64,000 nt of DNA from Strobilurus pachycystidiatus (GCA_019915135.1 JAHLMK010000007.1:1240001-1304000); one strand, 5' to 3'. Positions 1 through 11,016 are shown, counted from the stretch's first letter. A program made the numbers and translations. Notes: generated from the letters alone by a model not told the origin.

Positions 1-235
1 TTGGGCGTTGCAGTACGCGATCTCGGCCTCAGTGAAGTTGCCAGAAGCAAAGATGGGGTTGTGAGAAGGCACAGAAGAGATCAATTCTGTGAGACAGAGT
101 GAGAAGCTCATTCAAGAGAAAGTAATAAACAAGGACGAACCTTGGTCAACTCCAACGCCCGCTGCAGGCTTTGTGTCAGCTCGGCGACGGTTTTCGCATT
201 GGCAGAATCGTACTTGGCATCCTTTGGTTGGTCAT
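1..235 (-). pseudogene. FAS2: FAS2 C-terminal fragment (phosphopantetheinyl transferase region)
   Basis: Read on the minus strand, 141-235 encodes a linker (DQPKDAKYDSANAKTVAEL) and 1-86 encodes the start of the C-terminal phosphopantetheinyl transferase domain (SHNPIFASGNFTEAEIAYCN), which attaches the pantetheine arm to the acyl carrier domain in fungal type I fatty acid synthase. A GT...AG intron fits 87-140. The rest of the domain would lie left of the window. The part that should precede it, up to the TDTYAFTSDQPEDA segment, lies about 4 kb away at 4229 and beyond, so an insertion at 236-4200 splits the gene. The main FAS2 body carries frameshifts and a deletion, so I call this part of a pseudogene. 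Family assignment is from remembered FAS alpha sequence. Confidence 0.72.
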
Positions 236-539
236 CAGGAAACACCCTATGGGATCCAAGTATTCATAAGCACATGTATCAGAAGCAGTGGTTTTAAAGC
301 TGTCAAAGTGCTTATAAGTGCTCAAATCACTTCAAAGTGTATTGAAGCAGGCATCACCTGTACAACTAGCTTGAAGTACTTGAACACATCTAAAAATACT
401 ATCAAACAATTGTCAATTCACCATTTACTTTGGAACATATCAATTCACAACCTTTTTTGCCACTTATATCGAAGTCCTTGCAAATACTCTGAATTACATA
501 AAAGTATCTGATAGAAAGTTCGCATCCTCATCAATAAGT

Positions 540-1060
540 TGCCGTGCCCTCCTTCAATTCTTGGCGGCGTATGATCTTGGTCTTGTTCAGAACCTCATGA
601 CGCACAAGGTGCCGCTCAGTGTATTCTTCAGTATACAGTAGCTTGCCTTGACGGGGCAGAGCATTAGGGTTGAGACTGCGAAGTGGATGAGTAAGAGTTT
701 GTAGCAAAAGGAAAGAATACATGCTGGAAGCGCTGTACACCACTTCGGCCTCGCAGGTGCCCCCGATGTTTCATGCGATAATTGGCTGCATAGCCACGTT
801 GCCGAGCACGGATTGTCTCTTGCTCTGCTGCAGACATGCTGTTGCGGCGACTGACTAAAAGTGAGTGTGGTGCACAAGCAAGAAAGGGCTAACTCACACC
901 GTTGGGCTGCGGCGCGCTTCTTCTCGCGCCGTTCTGCGGCGTGTGCTGCCTCATATCGTCTCTCCGCTTCCTTTTGTCTGGCGCGTTTTTGGGCAGCTTT
1001 CTGCATTTGCGAGGGCGGCGGCGTAATGAGACGGGATGAGGATATGTGGGTTTGTGGACG
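540..1060 (-). other. possible small basic Arg/Ala-rich protein, fragmentary
   Basis: Minus-strand reading gives a highly basic helix-like stretch near 1010-895 (KRARQKEAERRYEAAHAAER). A possible intron of about 45 bp follows, then a second basic stretch near 840-750 (AEQETIRARQRGYAANYRMK). Such Arg/Ala/Glu-rich, YRxKHR-type stretches occur in many short basidiomycete proteins of unknown role. The frame is lost afterwards, around 730-540. I do not recognise a family. The codon pattern is no more than suggestive, and this may be chance in GC-rich DNA. Confidence 0.25.
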
Positions 1061-2045
1061 ACGGGGGAGGGGAGGTGCTGAAAAATAGGGTCTGGCGATA
1101 ATTGCCGAAGACGTAAGCACAATGACACAGCGTTGTGTTTGGGCAGCGGCGGCGCTGTATTGTCCGTGCGCGTGTGGTACGCTGTCTGCTGGTGATGGTA
1201 GATGCAGAAATCAAAAGAGCCGTATTTCGTGCGGGTGGCGGCGGGCTGCATAAAAATGCGGCCCGCACCTGGCCCAGCATGATGGCTACCCTCGCATAAG
1301 TGCTGCATCACCGCCGTAGCAGTAACACAGCAGAGAGTGCGAGGGTTGTGGGAAGGTGGTGAGGGAGGAACGGTGGGTGAATGCCGCCCCCGCTTCTGGC
1401 GAAGGGCTTACGCGTAATGTGGCGGTCGAGTCGGTTTGAGGGTGGTGGGTCTGCGCTTGGCCTTGTCGCGGGGTCGATGCCTGCCTGAAATGTGGTCAGT
1501 AGAAAGAGAAAATGTCGGCGCGGCACTATGAGCACCGCCGACGTCGATGGAATACATATGAATAAGAGATGAAAAAGAATGAATAACACACCAAGACCCA
1601 AATTGCCCCGCCCCCGCGCTGTTGACGTGCTCGCCGGCACGGCTGGGTGGCTCATTGTCGCCGTCGTCGGGTAGGAGGCTGCCCGCCGTCCTCGATGCCA
1701 TGCTGCCCACTTGACGGGGGCTTACGCGGCGGCGTCTTCCTTGTTCGTGTCTGTGGCAGAGGCCGGGGTACCGCGTCCTGAGGTTGGCATCCAAATTCCA
1801 GTCGTCGTCGGGCCTCGTGGGCGTGTTCGCAGGCGTGGTCGCAGATCGATGGTTGTGGTGTGAGGGAGAGAGAACAAATCCAAACAGCGTTCAGATTCGC
1901 GGACCGTGTCGCCGGCGCCAAATCTGGCGGACGGCGACGACGATAGCGGCGGAGTGCGAAGTCGGGGGAGGCTGAAACTTGGCGTACACAGTCCTGTGCC
2001 ATGTGGTAAGTCATCGTGTAAGTACACCAAAAATGCGAGACGGAA

Positions 2046-3107
2046 GACTTACCATCTAGTGTAAGTCACTCAAACTCGATGTTCGAGTGTTTTTGACGTC
2101 CAGTGCAATGTGAGATGGGCGACGGCTGCCCTGATTTTTCGCTCAAAATGAGGTGCATAATGTAAAATATACATTCCGAGGAATTTGGGGCCAGCCGATG
2201 AATGGCAGCGAGCTGCAGCGCGCCCGCGGTCGGATTTGAGATGGGGAACTCACCATGTAAGGCGAGTTCCCAATATTCGCTGTCCAGTATGAGGCCAAAT
2301 CTACTTGGATGTGAGTACTACTCGTTAATAAACAAGATTCCGATGCTTACAATCTTGGTCCGAGGTCGTCGTCAACGTTCCGAACGACGTCGACGATGCT
2401 CCGTTCACGATCCGGCAAACGCCGGATCGTGATCAAGAGCTTTTGCAGGCCTTTCCTTGCTTCTTACCGCGATGGCACGTCAACGCCGACGTGCCATCCA
2501 GCCCCAGACTTATGTCTGGGGTCTCTGTACTCCCTCTGGTGCTCTCCTGCTCGCATCTGGACCACCGCCGACGTCTCCACGGCTACCGACAGCCGTGGAT
2601 GACGTTCGGAACTCGACCAGCGCGTAAGCCGTCGCCGACGACGCCGCCCTCGAAGCGCAGGACGACGCCGAAGACGGAAAGCACCCCCAGATGCGACTTC
2701 CTGGGCCGGCTGGGTGTAGCAGCAGCGTGGGCGAGGTAGCGGGAGCGGGAGCAGAGGCGGGACGGCGCGTTGGTATGGGTGCGAGGGCGGACAAGCGGGA
2801 CCGCGGCGCACTGGTACGCCCTTTTCATTTTATTCATTTTTCATTCATTTTCCTTTCCTCGTCGCCCCCACCCACTCCCCAATTTCGCCCCCAAGTCGAG
2901 ATGCCGCCGGCATATGAGGCCACGTCAGCCTCACGTGCCGGTTGGTTTAAAATTTCGATCGCTCTTTTCTTCTTTCTCATTCTCTTACCACCAGTTCGGC
3001 CTCAACACTCTCACCAACGACGGCTGATGCCTAGCGCACAGTTGTCGTTTTCTGCTGAGGCCTAGCGCCCAGCTCCCGTGGGTGGTGACGCCCAGTGCAC
3101 ACCACCC
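2046..3107. repeat. cluster of short perfect inverted repeats (hairpins) of unrelated sequence
   Basis: Perfect or near-perfect palindromes recur every 30-70 bp, then more widely: GACTTAC/GTAAGTC (2046-2067), GGGAACTC/GAGTTCCC (2244-2271), TCACGATCCGGC with loop AAAC (2405-2432, 12 bp), GATGGCACGTC with loop AACGCC (2471-2498, 11 bp), CCCCAGAC with loop TTAT (2502-2521), TCCACGGCT with loop ACCGAC (2576-2599, 9 bp, extendable past a one-base bulge), CCGGCA/TGCCGG enclosing GAGGC/GCCTC (about 2905-2941) and GGGTGGTG/CACCACCC (3080-3107). The stems share no common sequence, so this is not a dispersed repeat family. No protein reading frame explains them. Confidence 0.7.
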
Positions 3108-3269
3108 TCGACCTCGACTCTCTCGAAGCCAACGACGCGGTGCGCGTGGGCAGCGTCCGTCTGACTCGGTGCGTGCCCTTACAACACTTCTATCAATATG
3201 TCTATTCTAACCTAAGTCCCGGACTCTCGCCCAAGGTCGACGACAGGGGGAAGACGAGCGACCGAGGAC

Positions 3270-3640
3270 GAAGATGCAGGGAGGCCCTCAACGCGAACAA
3301 GGACTACGAGGAGCTCGACGACGCGGACGAGGATTGCCACGACGCGGACAAGGATTGCGACGGACTTGCACGAGGATCGCAAAGAGCTTGACGACGCGAA
3401 CAAGGATTGCCTCTCCTCAGACAAGGACTGCGACAATTCGCCAGTCGACGGGACGAGGACAAGACCGTACGATGAGGATGAGGACGAGACTCCACGATGA
3501 GGACGAGACCGCACCACAACGACGAGACTACTTGACGCGGACAAGCACAGAAGCTTCTACACGGCGACGACAAGGACGAGCCTACACAGGACAATCACAA
3601 GCGCGAGCACGATGTTCCAGCAGGAGGACAAGCACACTGA
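3270..3640 (+). repeat. degenerate Asp/Glu-coding minisatellite
   Basis: Loosely repeated units built from GACGAGGA and GGACAAGGATTGCGAC fill this stretch. In one plus frame they give runs such as DYEELDDADEDCHDADKDCD; other frames give Arg/Thr-rich runs. Unit length is irregular and no copy is exact, so it looks like an old, slipped tandem repeat. No start codon, splice signals or flanking domain show that it is translated. Confidence 0.5.
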
Positions 3641-3998
3641 ACGGAGAAGCATGCGGAGGTTAAGCGATTCGGGCAGGCCACCCTCAATACTCCGACGCCG
3701 TGGGCGTGAGGAGCAGCACCACTTACTTGTTTACCGATCCATTTAACATAGTATATTCATGTAACGGTTGATGACAATTGAATGATGTGTATTTGAATTG
3801 CTTGATTGAATTAGTCTTGACTTTGAGATGCTTGAGGCGGTTTGGCAGTATTTTGAGACTGCTTATGTTTGACTTACATGAACTCTGTTGTTACTTGAAG
3901 AGCACTATAGAAGCACTGACGGAGAGCTTCACTAGAAGGTTCACCGGTACACCAACTTCATGAGGCTTGACAAGCAGTTTGAAAGCACTATAGAAGAG

Positions 3999-4117
3999 CT
4001 TGACACAAAGGTTAATGGAGACACTGACTTAATGATACCTACAAAGCATTCACAAAGCTGCATGAAAGCTACTCAAAGTGCTTTGAAACCCATGTCTCCC
4101 TTAACCTTTGTGTCAAG
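3999..4117. repeat. 25-bp inverted repeat near the right end of the FAS2 insertion
   Basis: CTTGACACAAAGGTTAATGGAGACA at 3999-4023 is repeated in inverse at 4093-4117 with one mismatch, around a ~69-bp A/T-richer loop. The surrounding 3900-4160 also contains several copies of words like CACTATAGAAG and CAAAGTGCTTTGA. It lies just inside the right terminus of the insertion and may be a subterminal inverted repeat of that element. Confidence 0.6.
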
Positions 4118-4228
4118 CATTTTGGCTGCTTTGGAGCTTGCTAAACTTTGAAAGACTTTCACTCTCTTTAAATTACTTCAATTCCATGAGGCGTTTCCAG
4201 ATGGTCAGAGGCATCCTCCGGTTGGTCA

Positions 4229-7200
4229 GAGGTGAATGCGTACGTGTCTGTCTTGACATTGGGGGTAACACACGCCAACAAGTTCGTGAGGATCTGGTCC
4301 TCGAGCTCAAGAGTGTAGGGCGGCTCCTCCTTGATCTTTACGAGGTTGCCCTTGATCATCATCTCGCTCATGATATGTACGTCTCCAACTGGCGGACACA
4401 ATTACGCGCTCTGTAGGCAGCGTAGTACTCGGGATCGAGAGCACCGAACAGGTAGCGAGAATGAATGACAAGGGCGGTTCCACCAACTTGACCGAAACCG
4501 AACGACAACATAACACCGGCACGGACACCGTCCGTCGGGATGGACTTGGATGGGTAGACAAGGAAGTTGCGGTGCTTGAAGTGTTAGTCGATGTTGCTAT
4601 ATATGGTTTAGTAAAAGACTAAGCGCAAGAGAGGACGTCTACTCACTCGCTGTTGCGATTGCCACAATGTGTGGGAACACCTGACAACTACCATGCAGCA
4701 GCTCCTTTGGGGTGACCCAAGAGACTCTTTTGCGCCATGATGGGAACGGCATTAACGACCAAGATTGCCCAAGATCGTGTTCCAGATGTGGGTCTCATTC
4801 TTCTCCTTTGAACGTGTGATTAATAGAACACCGATGTCATCAGCAGTCATGCCCCAGATAGCAAGAGTGCGAGGGGGGGCGATGGTACTATTGTGTCCGT
4901 CCAGCATTCCGTACATGCCGAGAGCATCACCCGATTCCATGGTCAAGATACGCGTGGATATGTAGTCCTCCTCGAGGGGGGTACCCTCAGCCTTCGCGGC
5001 GTCGATCTCTTCCCGTTGTTGCTCCTGCTCTATAAGAGCCACTGAGAGATTTGGCTGCGACGGAACTTGAGTTGACGGCGACGGTAGTCGGTACTGAGGA
5101 TGGCTTAGGGGTGTGTGGAAGGAACCTCCTTGGCAAGGGTGAGGACACCACGACCGGGAGCAAGCACGGAGCGACCAGCTTTGTCAGTGGACGTGGAACT
5201 GGATGCGAGCATACCACGGACAGAGCATCCCAGCTCCAAAGCAGTCGTAGCGCTTATGATGACGTGCACACCAACACATTGGGCTTTCATGAACTGGATT
5301 TACATGAGTGAACGGAACTTCAACAAGCAGAATAGACTTACCCCAGCACGGGTGCTTGTACCGGGGCGCAAAAACTCGGTGGGCTCGCGAAAGGCTCACG
5401 ACCCGTCTCAAACTCAGTCTCGGCACTACTGGTCGCCTTCATGTTGCTGATACCAGACACGCCCAGTGCTTCAGCAGCGCACACAAGCGCCCAGAGCGTA
5501 GTGTAATCCACTTGAGAAACGATGTCCTCGGGAATACCGAAGCGGCCGGCATGCCAGCCAGTTGGTATTTGACCCAAGACGTGACGATTGAATTGAAAAG
5601 CGTCGGAGAGCGCCCTTCTTCAGCTTGAAGAACCACTGCCCTTCCTTGTTGGCCCAGATATCGCTTGAATTTGGCGGCCTCGGATTTCGATCTCCTGGTT
5701 CAAGACCTTCTCGCTGGGATCGTAACCAGGGAAAAGTTCGGATTCTATGAACAGTTGGTCAGACAGTGGAAAGGAATTCGAGAAGGAAAAAACATACCGA
5801 TGAGGCGGACACCACCGTGTGCCAAAATGTTCTTCTCGAAGCGGGACTTGACATCCTTGTGGTCAATCAGACCCAGCCAACGTAAAGGGAGCCACTCTTC
5901 AAACAACCATCGAAGTGCTTTATGTAACCCATCATCCGAGCCATCTCAATAGCACCCTCAACAGCGAATTCACCGTAAGCCTCCATCTCCCAACGTGTTC
6001 GAGTGCTTCCCCAAGGACCGACTTCAGCAGAGCCAGTGATGTCAATCTTGTCAAGGTCGGCGAGGCTTTCCAAGGATTGCAATGTCGGGAAGTCGAAGCT
6101 GGAGTTGGCGCGAGGGCAAATGTCGACAGTCTGGATGAGACGTTCCGCCTTGGCGCCGTTAAGGAGCTTGTAGTCGGCTGCGTCATCGCGTGCGATGGCA
6201 CAACAAGGATCGCTTTTCTTGTTGAGCGCACTCCGAATACGAGCGTTGACCTTGGCGAGATCTGGCAGACAATCATTCCTCCGTTCAGGTCAGCCCAGAT
6301 TGGTTCGCCTTGCGTGATACTGAAGAGGAGAGGGTAATATTGAAGAGGAGAGGGTGCATAAGTTCGAGGATGTTGGAAAGCCATCTCTTGAGCGGAGAAC
6401 GTGCGAACACCGAAGAATTCCAGCTTATGCGCAACAATGTTGGTTGGGTCATAAGACCGACGAGTCCATCTAAGGATGATAAGAAGATGAACGTGGTTGT
6501 ATGACCTCACCCAATGACAGCACCGGCGAGGCAGAGATATTTGCGCCGGCTATCAGAGGCCAAACGCTGGAACAAAGTTTCCGAAGAGATCTTGGGCTCG
6601 GAGTACAGGCCGTCGTTTCTGAAGAGACCGTGGTTGAGAGAGAGAGGAAGGATGACCTGAGTGGGACGAGTGACAAAGTTGCGGCTCGCTTTCTTGGTCT
6701 TGACACAATCCATGATACGGAGCAAGTTGGTCAACATGAGGCGGTGTGCCAGCTCCGACTTGTCGTCGATACCGTCAATCTCCCTGCCACTCTCTAGGAT
6801 ACCGGCAAATGGAACAATGTAGTCGAGATCGAGCCCAAGGGTGGTGTAGATGTACTCGGCAAAGGCCTCGACATCCTGCTTGAAGCCCTGATTGAACCGC
6901 ACGACAGAAAGCGCAGAGCCGCGACTAACTCAAGTCTGGAAGATAGACTGGTAGTACTCCACACTGGCGCGGTTGTAGCGAGATGTGGTGATGACTGCAT
7001 GAGCACCGCCGGCGAGAAGGCCTTTCACGACGTCAACGCCAACGGAACCTTTGCCTACTCCAGTCAAGAGAGCATTCTTGTCCTTGAAAGTGGTACCTAC
7101 TACCTGCGGTGGCAATCTCGTGTAGGATATCGAGGTAAACGCTGGTAAGGTTGCCCAACCGCACTATCGCAGCATCGTCGTGGAAAAGGTCAACGATGTA

Positions 7201-7400
7201 AGGTATCATGCGGTCCAGCTTGGCTTCGTCCGTAAGATGGGCGTCAGAGCCAGTAAGACATCCGAGGCGCGGACCTTGGAGCTGGGGAGGGAACGTTTCC
7301 GGATGTTGGATGTCACCAAAGCCAGGATGATTAAAGCAGGCCCGTCTGAAAGATCAATGTCAGTCAGAACTCGCGACTTGAACTAGATGATTGAACCTAC
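4229..7400 (-). pseudogene. FAS2: fatty acid synthase subunit alpha (ketoreductase and ketoacyl synthase regions), degraded
   Basis: The minus strand encodes successive pieces of fungal FAS alpha. Around 7340-7120 is the region before the ketoreductase (FGDIQHPETFPPQL, MIPYIVDLFHDDAAIVRL). The ketoreductase nucleotide-binding part follows near 7115-6930 (KNALLTGVGKGSVGVDVVKG), then its catalytic part at 6900-6510 ([18 protein letters not shown], [18 protein letters not shown]). Next come WADLNGGM near 6290, EVGPWGSTRTRWEMEA near 6010 and QIPTGWHAGRFGIPEDIVSQ near 5570. The ketoacyl synthase tail follows at 5460-4750 (TSTDKAGRS, WGMTADDIGVL, NETHIWN), with the end at 4400-4229 (TDTYAFTSDQPED). 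Reading requires repeated frame changes. The part that should follow EALGVSGIS (near 5450), including the ketoacyl-synthase active-site Cys, is missing. A non-functional remnant; family call is firm. Confidence 0.88.
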
Positions 7401-7443
7401 CTTTAGTAGGCGCACGACGTGCATCTCCTTGCAATGTGGGGTC

Positions 7444-8935
7444 TCAATTAGGTATCTGCAGTTCTACAGGCAGGACGTCCCGAAGATACCTGTCAGAAGG
7501 AACTTGACGAAAATGCTGTGTAGATACCTGAAAAGGCTTCGACGTTACCACCGATGAGTTATAGTCGATCTTCACGTCCATGATAGTCTCGTCTAGCGTT
7601 TTTGGCACGAGATACGGTTCGACACTCTCGTAGTCTGCCCATATCCTCTGCAATCGGTGATCAGAGTCACCCGGCAGCGGCTCATTTGCAGGGTCCGTGG
7701 CGGTCCTCTCCGGCGAAGCATTAGGCGGTCTAGAAATTGAGGGAGGCGCCGAAGATATAGTGGACGACGATGAAGACTTGAAGGGTGTTTTGGTTGGAAG
7801 ATCGTTGACGGTGGTCACGTAGTTGTGAAGAAAGCTAAAGAAAGACTCCGGGAGACTGTCCCATGCAATGAATGGAGGAGAGTGTCGAAGGTGGGTCGCG
7901 CTGAGGCATCTAGGTTGATCATTTGCTTGATCAAACTCTACTGTCCGAAATGAGGACACTGGCAATGAGCACGACAGCACGCACTCACTCGTATGCCCTC
8001 GTCCTCGATGTTGACAAGGGGGGTGTCCACGTTGTATTCGCCTTCTCGGTACTTGAAGAGCTGGCTCAATGTGAACAAAGGAGCGCCGTTCTGCTATAAC
8101 GCAGCCGGCATTAAAGCAGTCCATTGACTCTGTGACTTTCCCGTCCCTCTTGCCATCGTTGTCCCCAGAAATCTTGGACTTCTTGGCGCTGATCTCCGGA
8201 TTGGTAGCTGCCGTATCAAAGCGCTCCGGTGTGACATAACAGGTGCGGCGCCCCGAGGTGGCAAAGAAGGAGAAGTCGGATGGATCGTCCAAGGGAAGGT
8301 ACGTTGGTTTGTATCAGGCAAAGTCGGAGAGGTAGACCCAGTTCCACGAGGTGACGAGGATATTCTCCGCCTTGATGTCGCCGTGAGGCACTTTGCGATT
8401 CCGAGCGTCGCGCAGTGCAGTGAGCAGCTGGAATGCTATCCATTTTCTCTCTAAGTGACTGAGGAAAAGCCGGGTGCTATCGACGCAATGAGTACCAGCT
8501 GCCAGCGTTGAGGTATAGCGCACCTAATGCAATGGTAGAGGTTGCTCGCTACCCACTGCCAAACAATGTAACTTGCCTTGTCGGTCTCGACAAATGCTTG
8601 ATAGTTGTAAACAATGGCTATATCCGACAGCGCCTCGCGGTCCACTACCAGCCGTTTCAGTCAGGCCGGATATGTTCAATTATCGACGCACCTCTAAGTC
8701 GACAATGGTAATTCCTCAAGCTGGGGCGGGGGTCGAGCTTGACGAATAGCTTGACGACGAGGAAGCCATTACTGTGGCGACATTTGACGGTCTTCAGGAA
8801 TCTAGCTGAGCCAATGCTACAATCGTAACGAGCGTTATGTAGGGCAGAGCCAAGTAAATGAGAGTGTGCCTCTTCTTGTAGACAATGTCACTGCCCAGCT
8901 CGGCGACATACGAGTCCAAAGCGCCCGTCGTACGC
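7444..8935 (-). pseudogene. VPS15: VPS15 (PI3-kinase regulatory protein kinase), N-terminal half, degraded
   Basis: VPS15 is the kinase-like scaffold of the VPS34 phosphatidylinositol 3-kinase complex in autophagy and endosomal sorting. Minus-strand pieces, in order: LDSYVAELGSDIVYKK (about 8915-8868), GSARFLK-like and CRHSNGFLVVKLFVKLDP (near 8800-8730), EALSDIAIVYNYQAFVETDKA (8640-8570), [20 protein letters not shown] then [23 protein letters not shown] (8450-8314). The activation-segment region follows (DDPSDFSFFATSGRRTCYVTPERF), then SFLHNYVTTVNDLP and IWADYESVEPYLVPKT. It stops at DVLPVELQIPN, where the family normally continues into HEAT and WD40 repeats. Pieces lie in different frames, so several frameshifts exist. 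At 7443 the sequence changes directly to FAS2. Confidence 0.88.
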
Positions 8936-9232
8936 GTCAACGTCAAACCTGACTGTGCATTGCCGATCTAGTCCCTGTCGTGCTTGCTGTACGGGGAGCA
9001 AGACATGTAGTCCCACCGGTGTTGACGGCGAGAGGCAAGCAGTTGAGGCATGCAATATGACGCATGGCTTCAAGCTCCGTTAGGCTAGCCCGGGGCCGGT
9101 AGCGTTTGCAAATTACCTCCGCCACATATGATCCAGGCCTCGAAAACGCTCTTTCCTACTACCAGCATCTCTCGGGCAGCAAGTCACTATCGATACGGAA
9201 TTTATCATACTATTGTAAGCAAATCGCCATCG

Positions 9233-9720
9233 ATGGACAAGATCATTGCAGCAACAGGGAACGAGATCCATGTTCTTCCTCACACCCGGTACAACTCGCC
9301 TCTTGGCCCGCCCGCCCCCACCTCAGTATCGCCAGACCCCCTCAGTCAGCTTAGGATATGGCTGCAGGAGGCTGTCGACGCCGGAGTCCCCGAACCAGAG
9401 GCGATGACCGTATCTACCGTCGCCCTAGACCCAAACCCCCTCCCCAGCGCGCGCCTAGTCCTCTTGAAAACCGTCGACACCCGTGGCTTCATCTTCTTCA
9501 CCAACTACACATCCCGGAGAACGCCGCGAACTCGAACAGACCCCCGTCGCCGCACTAATGTTCTACTAGCGAGAAGTTACAGTAACAAAAGTGTACGCAT
9601 CGTTGTTAGGAAGGTGAAAATTCACAGAGTACTCCCACTCCCAGCCCCACGGGAGTCAGCTCGGAGCTTGGGCAAGTCTCCAGAGCTCTGTTGTGGCCGT
9701 CTCCAATGATTGCAAGCGAT
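9233..9720 (+). pseudogene. PDX3: pyridoxamine 5'-phosphate oxidase (PDX3-like), broken
   Basis: The reading from ATG 9233 gives the N-terminal part of pyridoxamine/pyridoxine 5'-phosphate oxidase, the FMN enzyme that makes pyridoxal 5'-phosphate: PDPLSQLRIWLQEAVDAG, VPEPEAMTVSTVALDPNPLP, SARLVLLKTVDTRGFIFFTN. The frame is then lost after TNYTSR. A shifted frame gives VAALMFY followed by a stop where the family has Trp (MFYWRE), and a further piece ends in QLGAWASLQSSVV near 9700. The C-terminal FMN-binding part is absent. The same frame is open upstream to 9128, so the start is uncertain. It lies head to head with the VPS15 remnant. Confidence 0.8.
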
Positions 9721-10576
9721 CCGAAAGATATGGAGTTTCGACTGACACTCACCAGCTCTAGCCAGATTGATCAACTAGTCACTGGCGGGCGGCTTGCACT
9801 ACCTCGTTCAAGTTCCATTGCGGCCGACAAGATATGCCAGCTGTTTATTCTTCTGGCCAGGTGCTTTTCTACCCCTTCTCATTTTCCTTGAGCCTGTCAA
9901 AACTCCTTTGCTAGCCTTCTTTGCCACTTTGCATTGTTTCTTGGTCTTTTCCTTGCGGACAATCCTAGCCCTTGGTGAGTCATTTTTTGCGACGAATGGA
10001 TTGTGACTCACTGAAGTTGATTATCTTCCGCAGACTGACGAGCAAGGTCCGTCTCAAGCTCCTGAACTTGTTTCTGGATAGCCTGAATATACTATGCCTA
10101 GTTATCCGGTGCTGCCTGGCCCTGGAGACCATTGCATATGTTTGAGATTACAGCCGGCATACTCTGACATCGTGTGCGATCAAATCCCATTCCAAAGGGA
10201 GCGAGCGACGAAGAAACGAGAAATGGAGGGTGTAGAATGACTAGAGGTGGTGATACCGCAGCCCAGACCACATCTGCACTCATAGGCTCAACGTCCGGCA
10301 TCAGCGATGGCCCTTTTGTCGTAGCAGCAGTCAACGCATACCCCAAGCATCTACGGCGGCCCAAGTCCGTCACTTCCTCGCGAACAACTTCTCGTCGGGA
10401 CTCGTTCTCATAGGTCAACATTGTGTACTGTACAGATACGCCAAGCATGGTCTCCATTACTTCAAATTAGCGCACGACACGGCGAGACTCTCCACTAACA
10501 GAACAGAGCAACAAACCATCACTTGGGGCACGAAACGACGTCTAGTACTACTTGTATGATTGCCAGCCGCCCAGGG
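9721..10576 (-). other. unrecognised minus-strand exon-like segments
   Basis: Minus-strand readings include YENESRREVVREEVTDLG, GYALTAATTKGPSLMPDVEP and LHPPFLVSSSLAPF (10430-10190), then a coiled-coil-like IQKQVQELETDLARQSAEDN near 10080-10020. A basic, lysine-rich tail follows at 9990-9810 after a plausible ~45-bp intron. Together they could be one small protein with two hydrophobic stretches and a charged tail. I do not recognise the family, and no continuous start-to-stop model is certain. Confidence 0.3.
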
Positions 10577-11016
10577 CTACATTGACATGAACATGATAGC
10601 CATTATCAACACCACAGTCCATACGCTTATCAGCAAAATCCAGACCTAAACTGATGTAAGTCATTTGTTGGAAAAGCGATCTGCCACACACGTTATTGCC
10701 TTGAGCTTTCAACTTTTGGATCTCAGCGTGTAGCTCATTGGCACGATTTTCCTTTCAATTGGTACATGAGATCTTATCACTATTGTGCTTTTTCGCATAC
10801 CTGTCTCTTGCCTGCTTCTTGAATCTCAAGAACTTTGTTCCAGATCTTCATCTCTTGGTGTCGATCCAAAGACTGCTTGCGAGAGGCCTTGATCTCAGCT
10901 TCTGAAAAGCCAAATTGGTCCCAGGTCTCGAATGTTATGAGCAGCAGCAAATTCAAGACCATGAAGAAACATACCGTAGGGGGGGAAATAGACGAGGAGG
11001 ATTTCGACGCTGACAT
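10577..11016 (-). CDS. hypothetical small single-pass membrane protein
   Basis: A possible four-exon gene starts MSASKSSSSISPP at 11016. A 48-bp in-phase intron (GTATGT...TTCGAG) is followed by TWDQFGFSEAEIKASRKQSL and WNKVLEIQEAGKRQ. After a second intron come ENRANELHAEIQKLKAQG (about 10750-10690) and, after a third, a hydrophobic terminal segment VWILLISVWTVVLIMAIMFM with a stop at 10577. This would give a protein of about 100 residues with an amphipathic or coiled middle and a C-terminal membrane anchor. I recognise no family. Splice sites fit GT-AG but were chosen by eye. Confidence 0.35.

Larger units (their letters stand above)
236..4200. mobile_element. ~3.96 kb insertion splitting FAS2, with imperfect terminal inverted repeats
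   Basis: The left end (236-252, CAGGAAACACCCTATGG) and the reverse complement of the right end (4184-4200, CTGGAAACGCCTCATGG) agree at 13 of 17 positions. A 19-bp FAS2 sequence occurs on both sides (216-234 and 4210-4228) with two mismatches, as a target-site duplication would. A shorter imperfect 8-bp pair also exists directly at the ends (TTGGTCAT/ATGGTCAG). No transposase is recognisable inside, so it is either non-autonomous or a composite. The interior holds a basic ORF fragment, a cluster of hairpins and a degenerate Asp/Glu-coding repeat. Outside these I see no gene at 246-540, 1060-2040 or 3640-4190. Element class is not determined. Confidence 0.55.

Noticed and set aside
2464..2837. 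Overlapping open frames in the hairpin region
   Set aside because: Arg/Pro-rich readings in all frames of GC-rich DNA, with no splice or domain support; the hairpins cut through them.
5932..6510. 192-aa minus-strand open frame across FAS2
   Set aside because: Only parts of it coincide with FAS alpha blocks; the family signal moves between frames here, so it is a remnant and not a gene.
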